A DNA stretch of 64,000 nt from Methanocorpusculum labreanum Z (GCF_000015765.1 NC_008942.1:1441921-1505920), one strand, 5' to 3'. Shown: positions 52,231 through 60,736, numbered from the stretch's first letter. The notes: a model not told the origin generated them from the sequence alone. Numbers and translations: made by a program.

Positions 52231-54543
52231 CTACTGCTGCTTCTTTTCCGGGGCTGACCCGGAGGTCTGTTCATCTGCATACAGATCAAAGGATGAGATA
52301 TCTTTGTCCGGGGCAACTTCGAAGAGCGGATCCGGTTCCGCCGGGCCAAATATCTCCTCTTCGGAGGGGGTGTCGACCGGGACGTCATAGAAAAGCCGCT
52401 CTTCTACAACTGGTTCTTCCTTTACTTCAGGCTCGGTTGATTCAGGAGCCGGCTCTGGGGGAAGATCGACTCCAGGCTCAGTGGATTCGGAAGTAGGTTC
52501 GGGAAGGTAGTCGACTCCCGGTTCGGTGGATTCGGTGGAAAGATCGGCCAGAGGTTCACCGGATTCATCTGCAGGCTTGGGGGGAAGAACGAATGCAGGC
52601 TCAGTGGATTCGGGAACGGGTTTGGGGGGGAGTGTGAAAGCAGGCTCCTTAGGTTCGGGGGTGGACTCTAACCCGGCAGCGCCGGAATCATCAATCGGCA
52701 CGGAACGAACGATCGGCGTCTGTTCGCCGGAAACGGGCACTGTTTTCGTGAGGGGCATAGTCTCTTTCGCAGGTTCGTCAGCCTGCCCCACGGGTTGCGG
52801 GATATAGCAGACACCGGATGGATCGACACTAGTCTCGCGATCGGAGACAGAGGAACCAACCCCGTATGCTGCATCGGACTCCGAAGGTCCATCCACCAGC
52901 TCCGGATACTCATCTTTCGGAATCGGGAGGTTGGCCAGAGACTCATGACGTTTGCACTTCCCTGGAAGAATCTGAACAAGATCGCCGACGTTCGCCATGA
53001 CATACTTGGGTCTTGAGAGAAACAGCCAGACGATCCGTGCAAAATCCCGGTAATCCCTGATATCCTGATCAAGCATCGCCTGTAAAACGGCAGTACGCTT
53101 ACGGAGTTCATCGCCCATCGTTGTCATATTCATGCCGGTCTTTTCAGCGATCGATGCATAGACCTGGGACGTGCCGGAGAAACTGGGGGTATCTCTCTGG
53201 AAGTTGTACAGAAACACCGTGTTGATCTCAAGCTCGCCTTTATCGGTCATACCCACGATCTCGGTGATCTCCTTACACCGGCGAACCTGCTTCTTGTTCC
53301 TAAACATACTTCCCTGACATAACACAATATCGAGGGTTTCGATCGTTGCTTTCGGCACATCCAGCGGGGGGTTCTCCAGACGGTGAATCGCCATTGCCAC
53401 GTCACCGCCGTGCAGAGTGGAATACGTCGTGTGTCCCGAGTTCATCGCCTGGAAAAGCGTCTGGGCCTCGATACCGCGGACCTCGCCAAGAAGGATGTAC
53501 TCGGGTCTCTGACGCATCGCAGCTTTTAACAGATCGAACATGGTGATGTCCCGCTGTGCGGCGCTGACAGCACCCGATGAAAGCGGCACGAGACTCGCGA
53601 TCCAGTTGTCATGCTCCAGCATGATCTCGCGGGTATCCTCGATGGACACCACTTTAGAAAGAGCGGGGATGAACTGGGAAATAGCATTCAGCGTAGTCGT
53701 CTTGCCGGAAGCCGTTCCTCCGACGATCAGAATGGAGTAGTTATACTGGACCGCCATCCAGAGATAGACCATCTCATCGATCGTAAACGTGTTGTTGACC
53801 AGAAGATCGATCGGCGAGAACGGATTCTTTCTGAACTTACGTATGGTAAAGGAAGACCCGCGCGTCGAGACCACCGTACTGTAGGTCAGCTGGATACGCG
53901 ATCCGTCGGACAAGGTAGCATCCACGATTGGATTGGAAAGGGAGATGTGTTTTCCTGCTTTCTGGGCAAACAGAACAACGAGACTGTCCAGTTCCCGCGG
54001 ATCGGTGAAGAAGATCGAGGTCTTGATATCCCGGTATTTACGGTGATACAGATAGACCGGCAGATCATACCCGGAACAGGAAATATCCTCGATGTCATGG
54101 TCCCCGCGAAGGATATCAACACGCCCCCACCCGAAAAACGTGCGTTTCAGATAATACCGCATCTTATATACGGTGGCATTGGTAATATTCAGATCATAGG
54201 AATCGAGAAGGAGGTCGATCGATTCATACAGGACCTCCATCATATCGTTCAGTTCGATATCCTTCATGATCAGCAGATCACGAACGGCAGGCTGAAGACG
54301 TTCGAGAAGTTCGGCTTCGAAATGCGTCAGAGCAGGTTCATGGGCGATATAGACATTTTCATACTCGGCGGTTCTGATGATGGTGACACGGGTAAGACCC
54401 GGCTCTATCCAGTAGGCTTCGAGAATTTCGTCCGTTTTACGGAGTTTGGGAGAGACTAAAGACCCGTCCCGTTCGAAATCATACTCCGGGAGGGTGTCAG
54501 GTATTTCCTCTTGTGCCTCTTCCTTGTTCTTTCTGCCAAACAT
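52231..54543 (-). CDS. Type IV pilus/secretion ATPase (ArlI/GspE-like)
   Basis: A 770-residue ATPase. The core (about 60-520) has Walker A GGTASGKTTTLNAI, the Asp/His boxes and LGEVRGIEAQTLFQAMNSGHTTYSTLHGG. The N-terminal region holds an EPGLTRVTII-type domain; the C-terminal 200 residues are Pro/Glu/Ser/Thr-rich with tandem STEPGVDLPPEP-like units, unusual for this enzyme class. Start ATG 54543 (MFGRKNKEEAQ) is preferred over ATG 54564. Drives polymerisation of the pilins encoded nearby. Confidence 0.9.
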   Translation of the reverse strand: MFGRKNKEEAQEEIPDTLPEYDFERDGSLVSPKLRKTDEILEAYWIEPGLTRVTIIRTAEYENVYIAHEPALTHFEAELLERLQPAVRDLLIMKDIELNDMMEVLYESIDLLLDSYDLNITNATVYKMRYYLKRTFFGWGRVDILRGDHDIEDISCSGYDLPVYLYHRKYRDIKTSIFFTDPRELDSLVVLFAQKAGKHISLSNPIVDATLSDGSRIQLTYSTVVSTRGSSFTIRKFRKNPFSPIDLLVNNTFTIDEMVYLWMAVQYNYSILIVGGTASGKTTTLNAISQFIPALSKVVSIEDTREIMLEHDNWIASLVPLSSGAVSAAQRDITMFDLLKAAMRQRPEYILLGEVRGIEAQTLFQAMNSGHTTYSTLHGGDVAMAIHRLENPPLDVPKATIETLDIVLCQGSMFRNKKQVRRCKEITEIVGMTDKGELEINTVFLYNFQRDTPSFSGTSQVYASIAEKTGMNMTTMGDELRKRTAVLQAMLDQDIRDYRDFARIVWLFLSRPKYVMANVGDLVQILPGKCKRHESLANLPIPKDEYPELVDGPSESDAAYGVGSSVSDRETSVDPSGVCYIPQPVGQADEPAKETMPLTKTVPVSGEQTPIVRSVPIDDSGAAGLESTPEPKEPAFTLPPKPVPESTEPAFVLPPKPADESGEPLADLSTESTEPGVDYLPEPTSESTEPGVDLPPEPAPESTEPEVKEEPVVEERLFYDVPVDTPSEEEIFGPAEPDPLFEVAPDKDISSFDLYADEQTSGSAPEKKQQ

Positions 54544-54663
54544 CAGCCATATTCCTGCATGCATCCCGGCAACACGTTGCTGCAGAGATAAAGATTAACA
54601 GTAATTTGTATGTTGCAGTTATATATTTTCCCGAGAAGAAAAGATTCCTTCACAAAGGAGTAT

Positions 54664-55965
54664 ATGATTCGGAGAGAAATACAGTGTGTTATGATTCGGC
54701 TATGCGGCATGAAAGACAACGGGGTATCTCCCGTTATCGCCGCACTATTGATTCTTGCGCTCACGATACTTCTCATTGGCATTTTTGCAGCCGGGATTTT
54801 TTCTCTGGGGAATGTAGATTCTGCGCCAATTGCCGGAATCACCATTTCAGAGAAGAACGGTATTATCACTCTGACCCATTTTTCGGGAGATACGCTTCCT
54901 GCCGGAGAATATGCAATTTTGGTAAACGTTGTTGACCAGACCCGGGAATTTCAGGGAGATGTTGTGGATTTTTCTCCGGGCACAACACTTGTCTGGGACA
55001 GAGGGACAACAGAGCCCCTTAATTTGGTGTCCGTCATATATACCGGGAGTGGAGGGGCTGTCGTTATTGCCGAAAAACAGTTTTACTCAATCAATACCTC
55101 CCGGATAAATGCAGCATTTACGGCCGAAGTAACGGAGGGAAAGAATGCGACAAGTCAGGTGAAGGTCGGCGTGTCGGGTGCAAAACCTCTCCCCGACGTG
55201 ATTGCGGATCTTGCCGATGTGTGGGTCGTTCTCGATCAAGATTCCGACCAAACGACGGTGGAGTTCACGGCCGAAGAAAGTTCGCCTGACCTGGAGTTTT
55301 CCTGGACCTGCGGAAATGGACAGACGGCCGATACGCAAGCGGCGTCGTTTGTGTATAATACCGCTGGAACATACACGGTTCGGCTGGATATCCGGAATGT
55401 TACTTCGGGAGAGGTTGGAACAAGCTCGATGATACTTGCAGTAAGAGATCCGGGGGTTACGGCGATGGCGTGGGTGAAGAGTAATGAAACCTATACAACT
55501 AATGTGTGGCCCATTGCAGGACGCGGGTATAGCGATGGTGTTGGCGGCACTGGATATACCGACAGAGTATGGAGACTGCAATTTTCAAACCCAACTACTC
55601 ATGGTTTTCAGATGGTCTTCTATTTTGAAAAAACAGGTGAAACTCCATCCACACAGGTTGAATACCATGTTTCGAGTCTTGAGAGAAAATGGTATCATAT
55701 AACAGGTGTGTATGACCAACGAGGCACATCTCCGCAGGAGCGATCCAAACTGTATATTTACGGCAGGAATAGCGGCACTATACGCGGGCCGATAAATGAG
55801 AATCTGCCTCTCAATACCCCTACACGATCACGTTACGATGTTACCCGCTGGAAGATTGAAAACGGCAATTTTACGACAGAAATGCAGCACGAGGTTGACT
55901 TCCCGCTGACCTCCGAGGAAATTACGGCAATCCACACTCTTGAAAGTGGAGGATATACAGAATAG
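54664..55965 (+). CDS. Large pilin-like adhesin with PKD and LamG-type domains
   Basis: A 433-residue exported protein. The class III signal DNGVSPVIA followed by a hydrophobic helix (LLILALTILLIGIFAAGIF) is the N-terminus of archaeal type IV pilins. A beta-rich region follows, then a PKD-like domain (FTAEESSPDLEFSWTCGNGQ ... TYTVRLDIRN, about 190-265) and a concanavalin/LamG-like C-terminus (WYHITGVYDQRG, FPLTSEEITAIH). ATG 54664 follows AAGGAG; ATG 54691 or 54709 (MKDNGVSP) are also possible. Divergent from the pilus ATPase operon. Similar to the protein at 62939-64000. Confidence 0.85.
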   Translation: MIRREIQCVMIRLCGMKDNGVSPVIAALLILALTILLIGIFAAGIFSLGNVDSAPIAGITISEKNGIITLTHFSGDTLPAGEYAILVNVVDQTREFQGDVVDFSPGTTLVWDRGTTEPLNLVSVIYTGSGGAVVIAEKQFYSINTSRINAAFTAEVTEGKNATSQVKVGVSGAKPLPDVIADLADVWVVLDQDSDQTTVEFTAEESSPDLEFSWTCGNGQTADTQAASFVYNTAGTYTVRLDIRNVTSGEVGTSSMILAVRDPGVTAMAWVKSNETYTTNVWPIAGRGYSDGVGGTGYTDRVWRLQFSNPTTHGFQMVFYFEKTGETPSTQVEYHVSSLERKWYHITGVYDQRGTSPQERSKLYIYGRNSGTIRGPINENLPLNTPTRSRYDVTRWKIENGNFTTEMQHEVDFPLTSEEITAIHTLESGGYTE

Positions 55966-56289
55966 CAGACATGAACTGGTCATGTATGGAATCTATCTCA
56001 TATTTCCAAAATGAGAGAGATACAATAACTATAGTTACTCATTTCTTCACAAAAATTAAGGTTAACTCTTTATGATAAGGGGATGAAAATCTTGACAAAA
56101 AAAAGGCATTTTCCTAATCAATTTGAAACCACATCACAATCTGAAACAGAGGCAAATATGTTCATAGGATTTAACTATCTGATGAGAAGACAATTATTTT
56201 TCGGACACATATCCTGATCAAAAAGAAATACACTCCCTTGTGAAGAAGATGCAGCATGTCAGGAAGAGATATCTTGCTTCAGCGAGTGC
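55966..56289. other. Intergenic AT-rich stretch, nothing recognised
   Basis: No open frame of note and no clear motif. The low GC content and the pilin remnant immediately downstream suggest decayed sequence. A TATA-like element is not obvious. Confidence 0.4.
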
Positions 56290-56403
56290 GACCATCATAA
56301 AAATCCGTCATTCAATGTGTCATCATACTCCGAAGTGCCGTTCCCATTGAATGGTGCTGAGATCGCCGCGGTCTATGCTGCCGAGATGGAAAATCCGCGG
56401 TAA
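56290..56403 (+). pseudogene. C-terminal remnant of a LamG-type pilin-like adhesin
   Basis: A short frame ends VPFPLNGAEIAAVYAAEMENPR at TAA 56401. It matches the ends of the two large adhesins in this window (VDFPLTSEEITAIHTLESGGY and IPFALTSAEIATVYDDEKSAYGW). The upstream part of the gene is missing, so this is a relic of a duplicated or replaced copy. Confidence 0.7.
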
Positions 56404-56644
56404 CGAGGGGGTTCTTGGCCGAAATACCTGATGTCAGGGTAAGATGGAGAGAATATCTGCAGTCCAAACACCCCCACATCCCCCTCCGCCTCCACTCGAA
56501 AACAATCATTTCGATTGGAAAATGACCCTCCTCCGATCAAAAACACCCATCTTTTGACCAGCAAAAAACCATCACCCAACAAAAAATACGCCGATGCTGC
56601 CGATTTCTCCGGCAAAACAGCAAAACTATATAAAGAAAACCCCA

Positions 56645-56878
56645 GGCGCCTGAAAAAAACGATGACCCCTGCCAGACTACCTACCTAGGTAGTGACCTAG
56701 AGCGGAAGAAAATCTCTCATCAATCACTTTTTTTTTAGGCGCCTAGAGGTATTATTATTTTATGTACAGTACAGAAGAGAGAGAGAGAGAGAAGAATCAA
56801 AATAAAAATTACTACTATTTAAAGTACTACCAACCTAGGTAGGTAGTTTTTCCAGGGGCATCGTTTTTTCCAGGCGCC
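56645..56878. repeat. 234-bp inverted repeat with AT-rich core
   Basis: Arms of 46 bp at 56645-56690 and 56833-56878, about 39 of 46 positions matching, each running from GGCGCCTG through AACGATG to CTACCTACCTAGGT. The 142-bp core is mostly A/T with a (GA) run at 56776-56792 and another AGGCGCCT palindrome at 56737-56744. CTACCTAGGTAG at 56681-56692 is itself a perfect palindrome. Resembles a small transposable element or a plasmid-type replication origin. Confidence 0.65.
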
Positions 56879-57251
56879 CCCCTATCAATTTATATATTAT
56901 GAACGAATGAAAACCAAAATACGCCGAATCCTGCCGATTTCATTTTTTACCCGCCGAAAATCATCATCGAAAATTCATCAAAAATGGTTCCCGGGAGGTC
57001 AAAATGGAATCGAAAAGCCTATTTGCGAGTGGAAAAATGATCGAAAATTGATCACGGGAGAGGGGTCTCAAAAAAGATATCGGAAACCTTCAATCCAATT
57101 CGGGAAGGGTAGGCTGGGTGTGGAACTCGACCGCCCTCAGCTGAGCTAGTTGACAGACTTGCTATCAGCGGCCCTCACACGAAATTCACGAAAACGTCCA
57201 CGAAAACACGAAAAAGAAAGATTCGGTTGGGCGGGATAGATGTAGTGCCCT

Positions 57252-57314
57252 CCCCTGTCCCCCAACACCGAATCGCACGAAAAGCAACTTAATTCACGAA
57301 AAGGGGGACAGGGG
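57252..57314. repeat. Stem-loop with perfect 12-bp stem
   Basis: CCCCTGTCCCCC at 57252-57263 pairs exactly with GGGGGACAGGGG at 57303-57314 around a 39-nt loop that contains CGCACGAAAAGC. Very stable. No adjacent gene explains it. Confidence 0.6.
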
Positions 57315-57413
57315 TGGAAAAACGGGAGATTTTTTTATGCGGGGTGTGGGGCCGCGACTCCGGCGTTGAGGCGGGGTGGCGAACAAGTGAGGGCTGTAGA
57401 CCCGAGTAGGAGA

Positions 57414-57472
57414 GCAAACCGAAGGTTTGTGAACAAGTCGACGACCTCAGCTGAGCAAATCGTTAGATTTGC
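57414..57472. repeat. Hairpin-family repeats, second cluster
   Basis: GCAAACC-GAA-GGTTTGT at 57414-57430 and GCAAATC-GTTA-GATTTGC at 57455-57472, separated by GTCGACGACCTCAGCTGA, a spacer also present (as GTCGACGACCTTAGCGGA) beside the copy at 46980. The upstream GGGCTGTAGACCC forms a second small stem seen in other copies. Confidence 0.7.
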
Positions 57473-57607
57473 GAGAATTGTACACTTCAAATAATCCCGT
57501 CAACTTTGAATAGGACTTACGCGGTGTTAATCTCAAACCAATTCGGGAAGGAGTTTGTTGGGTGTGAACACATGAGGATAAAAACCAACCGCGAATCGGC
57601 GCGAACC

Positions 57608-57691
57608 GCAAATCAGAGATTTGCTCTCCGCTTCGGGTCTTCGACCCTCGCAAGGCAAAGATTTACTCGCAAGTTTCCTTTGAAAACTTGC
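57608..57691. repeat. Hairpin-family repeats inside the left end of the element
   Basis: GCAAATC-AGA-GATTTGC at 57608-57624, followed by CTCCGCTTCGGGTCTTCGAC as in the 46.6-kb copy, and a variant with an 8-bp stem GCAAGTTT/AAACTTGC at 57669-57691. CCTCAGCTGAG palindromes accompany these copies. Confidence 0.7.
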
Positions 57692-57699
57692 TCAGCTAA

Positions 57700-58199
57700 G
57701 ATCGCCGGCTGCGCCGTCAATCCGCCTCAGCTGAGGGCGTCCGCTTTCAGCGTCCACCCCGCCTTCCCAACCTCATTTTTTGCATCGTAAAACCCTCTTC
57801 TCACTCACTGACCACCCCGTATCTGCAAAAATCCGGGGCATTATCGCACCGCGTGGTTGGAGGTATAAATACTCACAATCCAACAATAGATATATTTCGG
57901 AGACATCTCCCGAAAAACCAAAACCACCAAAAAAAGCGTGATACCAAGAAAAAAAATCAACAAACCGCCGACCATAATCCGACCGGCCAAAAGGACCATC
58001 TTTCCCCCAACTTCGACGTTACCTCAGCCCCCATAACTTCCCTAAATTATGTTGCAATTATTGAAATAATCTCTCGTTTTTCAAAAAAACATACACTAAT
58101 ATGCATAGAAAAATAATTATTTTGTATGCAGCCGAGGGGGAAATGACCCCGGTGAAACTGCTGGAAAAACCTCTGTAAAAGAGGGGATGTGATAAAAAA
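57700..58199. other. Intergenic region with possible promoter of the small-gene run
   Basis: No credible gene. From 58030 to 58125 the sequence is AT-rich (AAAAATAATTATTTTGTATG near 58110), which could hold the promoter for the genes starting at 58200. A GAGGGGATGTGAT stretch at 58181 precedes the first start codon. Confidence 0.4.
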
Positions 58200-58349
58200 T
58201 TGAAAAACCATTTCAACCTCACGATCAGCGACCCTGACAAAAAGATGTTCGCTGCATTCACGAAAAAGTATCCAAACCCGAGGACCTCGAAAGTTATCCT
58301 CGCTCTCATCAGAGAACACATGAAACGGGGAACACTGACAAATGCCTGA
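58200..58349 (+). CDS. Small ribbon-helix-helix-like protein
   Basis: A 49-residue frame from TTG 58200 (KNHFNLTISDPDKKMFAAF ... TSKVILALIREHMKRG). The short strand followed by two helices with a basic end resembles ribbon-helix-helix DNA-binding proteins of plasmids and phages. A GAGGGG sequence lies about 13 nt upstream. Its stop overlaps the next gene's ATG (ATGCCTGA), which supports coding. Possible regulator of the cargo genes. Confidence 0.55.
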   Translation: MKNHFNLTISDPDKKMFAAFTKKYPNPRTSKVILALIREHMKRGTLTNA

Positions 58350-58707
58350 ATTCAGAGTCTACGTCCCTGAATCCAAATCCGGGATCATCTATCAGTTCAA
58401 AGAACAGTTCGGCAAAGAAGGATCACCCATGATCGTAAACTTCATGGAAGAATCCCTGACTGGAAATGTGGCCGCTCCCGAAAACCTGAAAGCAAAAACC
58501 GCCCGCATCTACGACCTCTACTTCGGCGACATAACCAACGAACGTGAATTCGCCCGACTTCTCGGCGGAAGAAAAAGCGCGGAAGCCGCCGTCATCAACC
58601 GGTGTGCAGAACACAGCAGGAAATACCCGGACATCTCAGGTGATGTCATAGAAAAGTTCAAACAAAAACATCCAAACTTCGCGAAAATCACTGGAGTTGC
58701 TAAATGA
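58342..58707 (+). CDS. Hypothetical protein of the small-gene run
   Basis: A 121-residue soluble, charged protein with predicted helices (FARLLGGRKSAEAAVINRCAEHSRKY). No family recognised. It overlaps both neighbours by a few bases, as expected for translationally coupled genes in a phage- or plasmid-like module. GC-rich composition differs from the AT-rich spacer upstream. Confidence 0.65.
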   Translation: MPEFRVYVPESKSGIIYQFKEQFGKEGSPMIVNFMEESLTGNVAAPENLKAKTARIYDLYFGDITNEREFARLLGGRKSAEAAVINRCAEHSRKYPDISGDVIEKFKQKHPNFAKITGVAK

Positions 58708-58823
58708 TGAAAAAACAACATGCCTGCCCTATGACTGTCGGTAAACATAATCAGGGAACAGGCAATACACAATGTGCACTGCAAAGAGAAAAAACAACCG
58801 CCCCCACGACAGGTGGACCATGA
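58704..58823 (+). CDS. Very small hypothetical protein
   Basis: A 39-residue frame from ATG 58704 overlapping the previous stop (ATGA), ending TGA at 58821-58823 where it overlaps the next ATG in the same way (ATGA at 58820). The double coupling is the main evidence. Two cysteines; no known family. Confidence 0.4.
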   Translation: MMKKQHACPMTVGKHNQGTGNTQCALQREKTTAPTTGGP

Positions 58824-59074
58824 CCCGGGGGCCAAAAAACCAGATATGGAGCAGAGCCGATTACGACGCATCGCCCTATCTCGATTCGATCATCACCTCC
58901 TTCGATCCAAAAAGGAACAATCGTGCTGCTCGACTCATCAATGGAACGCACAACTACCTTGCGTCTCTCATCACTGATCAACTCAGAGATAATGGTATTC
59001 CCTTTGCCGCCATCAGCGGTGAAACATTTACCCTCACCATCAGATTTGCCAGCGAAGTCCCGGAGGAGGCATGA
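58820..59074 (+). CDS. Hypothetical protein of the small-gene run
   Basis: An 84-residue protein (MTRGPKNQIWSRADYD ...). The start at 58820 overlaps the preceding small frame; the frame is open 16 codons further upstream but the coupling favours 58820. Contains SPYLDSIITSFDPKRNN and TLTIRFASEVPEEA. Its stop overlaps the ATG of the HNH gene by 4 bp. Function unknown. Confidence 0.6.
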   Translation: MTRGPKNQIWSRADYDASPYLDSIITSFDPKRNNRAARLINGTHNYLASLITDQLRDNGIPFAAISGETFTLTIRFASEVPEEA

Positions 59075-59598
59075 TCCTGGAACATAAAACCTGCCTGGGT
59101 CTGCGGATCGCCGACCGGGTCATCCTCTCGAAGATCCTTGCCGGAACCTGGCGTGTCGATTCTGAAAACGGCGAGATCATTTCCCGGAGCACCGGAAAGC
59201 CTCTCTGTTTCCTCCCAAAAAACAACGGATATCTGTCCGCACAGGTCAGATACAAGGGATATGTAGTCAACGTCACCAAGCACCGGGCCGTCTACATCGC
59301 CGGAACCTGCAAAACGATGGACGATCTGCCGATCGATCTGAACCTCCAGATCGATCACATCAATGGGAACATCGAGGACTGCCGGCTTGCAAACCTCCGG
59401 CTCATCCCGTTCTGGGACAACAACCATCCGCTTTCGGGACGAAAAAAGCGAATCTTCACGGAGGAGCAGGTGGGGGAGATCCGACGAAGATACGCGGAAG
59501 GCGAACCCCCGCGGATCCTTGCGGCGGCGTTCGGTGTGAACAAGAGCACGATCCACAGAATCGTTTCCCGACGAACCTATTCGGAGGTGGGCCTGTGA
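59071..59598 (+). CDS. HNH endonuclease with C-terminal helix-turn-helix
   Basis: A 175-residue protein of the HNH_3/homing type found in phages and mobile introns. LQIDHINGNIEDCRLANLRL holds the catalytic His and Asn residues, with H in VTKHRAVYIA upstream. The C-terminal segment EEQVGEIRRRYAEGEPPRILAAAFGVNKSTIHRIVSRR is a helix-turn-helix DNA-binding unit. Free-standing HNH nucleases often promote spread of the DNA that carries them. Embedded by overlaps in the small-gene run. Confidence 0.88.
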   Translation: MILEHKTCLGLRIADRVILSKILAGTWRVDSENGEIISRSTGKPLCFLPKNNGYLSAQVRYKGYVVNVTKHRAVYIAGTCKTMDDLPIDLNLQIDHINGNIEDCRLANLRLIPFWDNNHPLSGRKKRIFTEEQVGEIRRRYAEGEPPRILAAAFGVNKSTIHRIVSRRTYSEVGL

Positions 59599-59855
59599 GC
59601 AAACCCGGAACGGAATACCTTCGGAGGATCAAGTTCTCCTGCCCGGTGTGCCTGAACTCGGTTACGGAAAAGGTCTGGGTCGAGGATACCAGCGATCTGA
59701 AACAAGCGATTGTGAACTGCCCGGTCTGTGGGTCGCCGACGCTGCGGATCGATTCTCCGGATGACGACATCCAGTTCTTCGCCTACCTCGATATGCGAAG
59801 GACAATCATTGAACGGATCAATGAACTGCAGGAGGATACCTATGACTATCTTTAA
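59595..59855 (+). CDS. Zinc-ribbon protein
   Basis: An 86-residue protein starting at GTG 59595 in overlap with the HNH stop. Two CPVC knuckles (FSCPVCLNS at 14-22 and NCPVCGSP near 43) form a zinc ribbon, followed by an acidic helical tail. Probably binds nucleic acid or a partner protein in the mobile module; no specific family was recognised. Confidence 0.65.
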   Translation: MSKPGTEYLRRIKFSCPVCLNSVTEKVWVEDTSDLKQAIVNCPVCGSPTLRIDSPDDDIQFFAYLDMRRTIIERINELQEDTYDYL

Positions 59856-60339
59856 TGCTGACGAGATCCGGGTGGCTCTGGAGACGGCGTTTCCCGTGCC
59901 AATGGACGAATACGAAGATGCGTTCTACTGTCAGCTGATGGCCGGTTCCTTAAATGATCTGGCGAAAGTCTACAAGCGCCGGTTTAACGAGACCGTTGAT
60001 GAGATCAAGGCAGGCGGTCTTCTTTCTGAGGATTTTGTTCTGGTGCTGGAGGAATCCCAGAAAAAGGAGGTCGATATCCCGGCGCTTCGAAGCGGTCTTC
60101 CGGATCTTTTTGCGGAGGTTGTGCATATCCCGGCTCCTGACGCAGTAAAACTTCTCTCGAACCGTTTCATCTATGAGGCGGTGAAGACGCAGATCGGGGA
60201 TCGGATCAAGAGGTATGAAGCGGTAAATGTGGATGATCTGGAGGCGAGACTGCCGGTGGCGGAGCGTCCGGAGTATATTACGATGAAGACGACCCCGAAA
60301 GGGTATATTGTGAAAAGAGTGATCCGAAGGAGGGGCTGA
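59842..60339 (+). CDS. Hypothetical protein of the small-gene run
   Basis: A 165-residue soluble, largely helical protein. ATG 59842 lies 7 nt after GGAGG, overlapping the zinc-ribbon gene by 14 bp; the frame also runs upstream within that gene but without a ribosome site. Contains YKRRFNETVDEIKAGGLLSEDFVLVLEESQKKEVD and a basic C-terminus (GYIVKRVIRRRG). Function unknown; the length and position suggest a conserved component of the module. Confidence 0.68.
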   Translation: MTIFNADEIRVALETAFPVPMDEYEDAFYCQLMAGSLNDLAKVYKRRFNETVDEIKAGGLLSEDFVLVLEESQKKEVDIPALRSGLPDLFAEVVHIPAPDAVKLLSNRFIYEAVKTQIGDRIKRYEAVNVDDLEARLPVAERPEYITMKTTPKGYIVKRVIRRRG

Positions 60340-60342
60340 CCG

Positions 60343-60543
60343 ATGAGGTACTGGTATAGTTATCCTGAGCTTCTGGATAAGGAGAAGCTGAAGGCTCTGC
60401 TCGCGAAGCATAAGAGGGTCTCTGCCGTGGCTCTTCAAATCGGATGCAGCCGGCATTCGGTGGAGACGGCCCTTCATCGTCACGGGATCAAGTATCCGTC
60501 TAGCTGTATGGCGGATAAGATTCTCGAACCATCAGAGTTGTGA
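60343..60543 (+). CDS. Small helix-turn-helix protein
   Basis: A 66-residue protein with a clear helix-turn-helix (LKALLAKHKRVSAVALQIGCSRHSVETALHRHGI), resembling recombinase-type or homeodomain-like DNA-binding segments. Starts 3 bp after the preceding stop. Likely binds DNA of the element or acts as a regulator. Confidence 0.7.
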   Translation: MRYWYSYPELLDKEKLKALLAKHKRVSAVALQIGCSRHSVETALHRHGIKYPSSCMADKILEPSEL

Positions 60544-60583
60544 GATCATCTCTCGTTTTTGTCGAAGCGAGAGCAAATTTCCT

Positions 60584-60736
60584 TTATTTTTTATTCTTTT
60601 CTGTCCAATAATCATATAGCATGTGTGAAACGGCACGTGAATTCCGATCAACGATCCCCTCCAAATAGGATAGAAAAATCACGTGTGTTCTGCATATGTA
60701 CGGCAAGTCTATCGACAAGCGCCTTGTCTTAGCCAT
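60584..60736 (-). CDS. Possible small ribbon-helix-helix protein
   Basis: A 50-residue frame from ATG 60736 (MAKTRRLSIDLP ... GIVDRNSRAVSHMLYDYWTEKNKK). A short strand and two helices in this order resemble CopG/Arc repressors. Opposite in direction to the adjacent genes and flanked by hairpin repeats. No Shine-Dalgarno sequence; moderate confidence only. Confidence 0.5.
   Translation of the reverse strand: MAKTRRLSIDLPYICRTHVIFLSYLEGIVDRNSRAVSHMLYDYWTEKNKK

Larger units (their letters stand above)
56404..57510. other. Repeat-rich intergenic region without genes
   Basis: About 1.1 kb of DNA with no credible coding sequence. It contains the inverted-repeat element at 56645-56878, a direct repeat pair at 56581-56607 and 56916-56941 (AATACGCCGA followed by TGCCGATTTC), fragments of the 46.5-kb element at 57085-57120, a stem-loop at 57252-57314 and hairpin repeats at 57414-57472. 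Several ACGAAAA-containing motifs (CACGAAAA) recur between 57176 and 57304. The arrangement suggests a replication or recombination region of a mobile element, or simply a repeat sink. Confidence 0.5.

Noticed and set aside
56907-57149. 80-residue plus-strand frame in the repeat-rich spacer
   Set aside because: Very basic, low-complexity translation that covers a direct repeat and an element fragment; no initiation signal.
57853-58116. 87-residue plus-strand frame before the small-gene run
   Set aside because: Composition is Lys/Asn/Gln-rich from AT-rich spacer, and the frame has no coupling to the genes after it.
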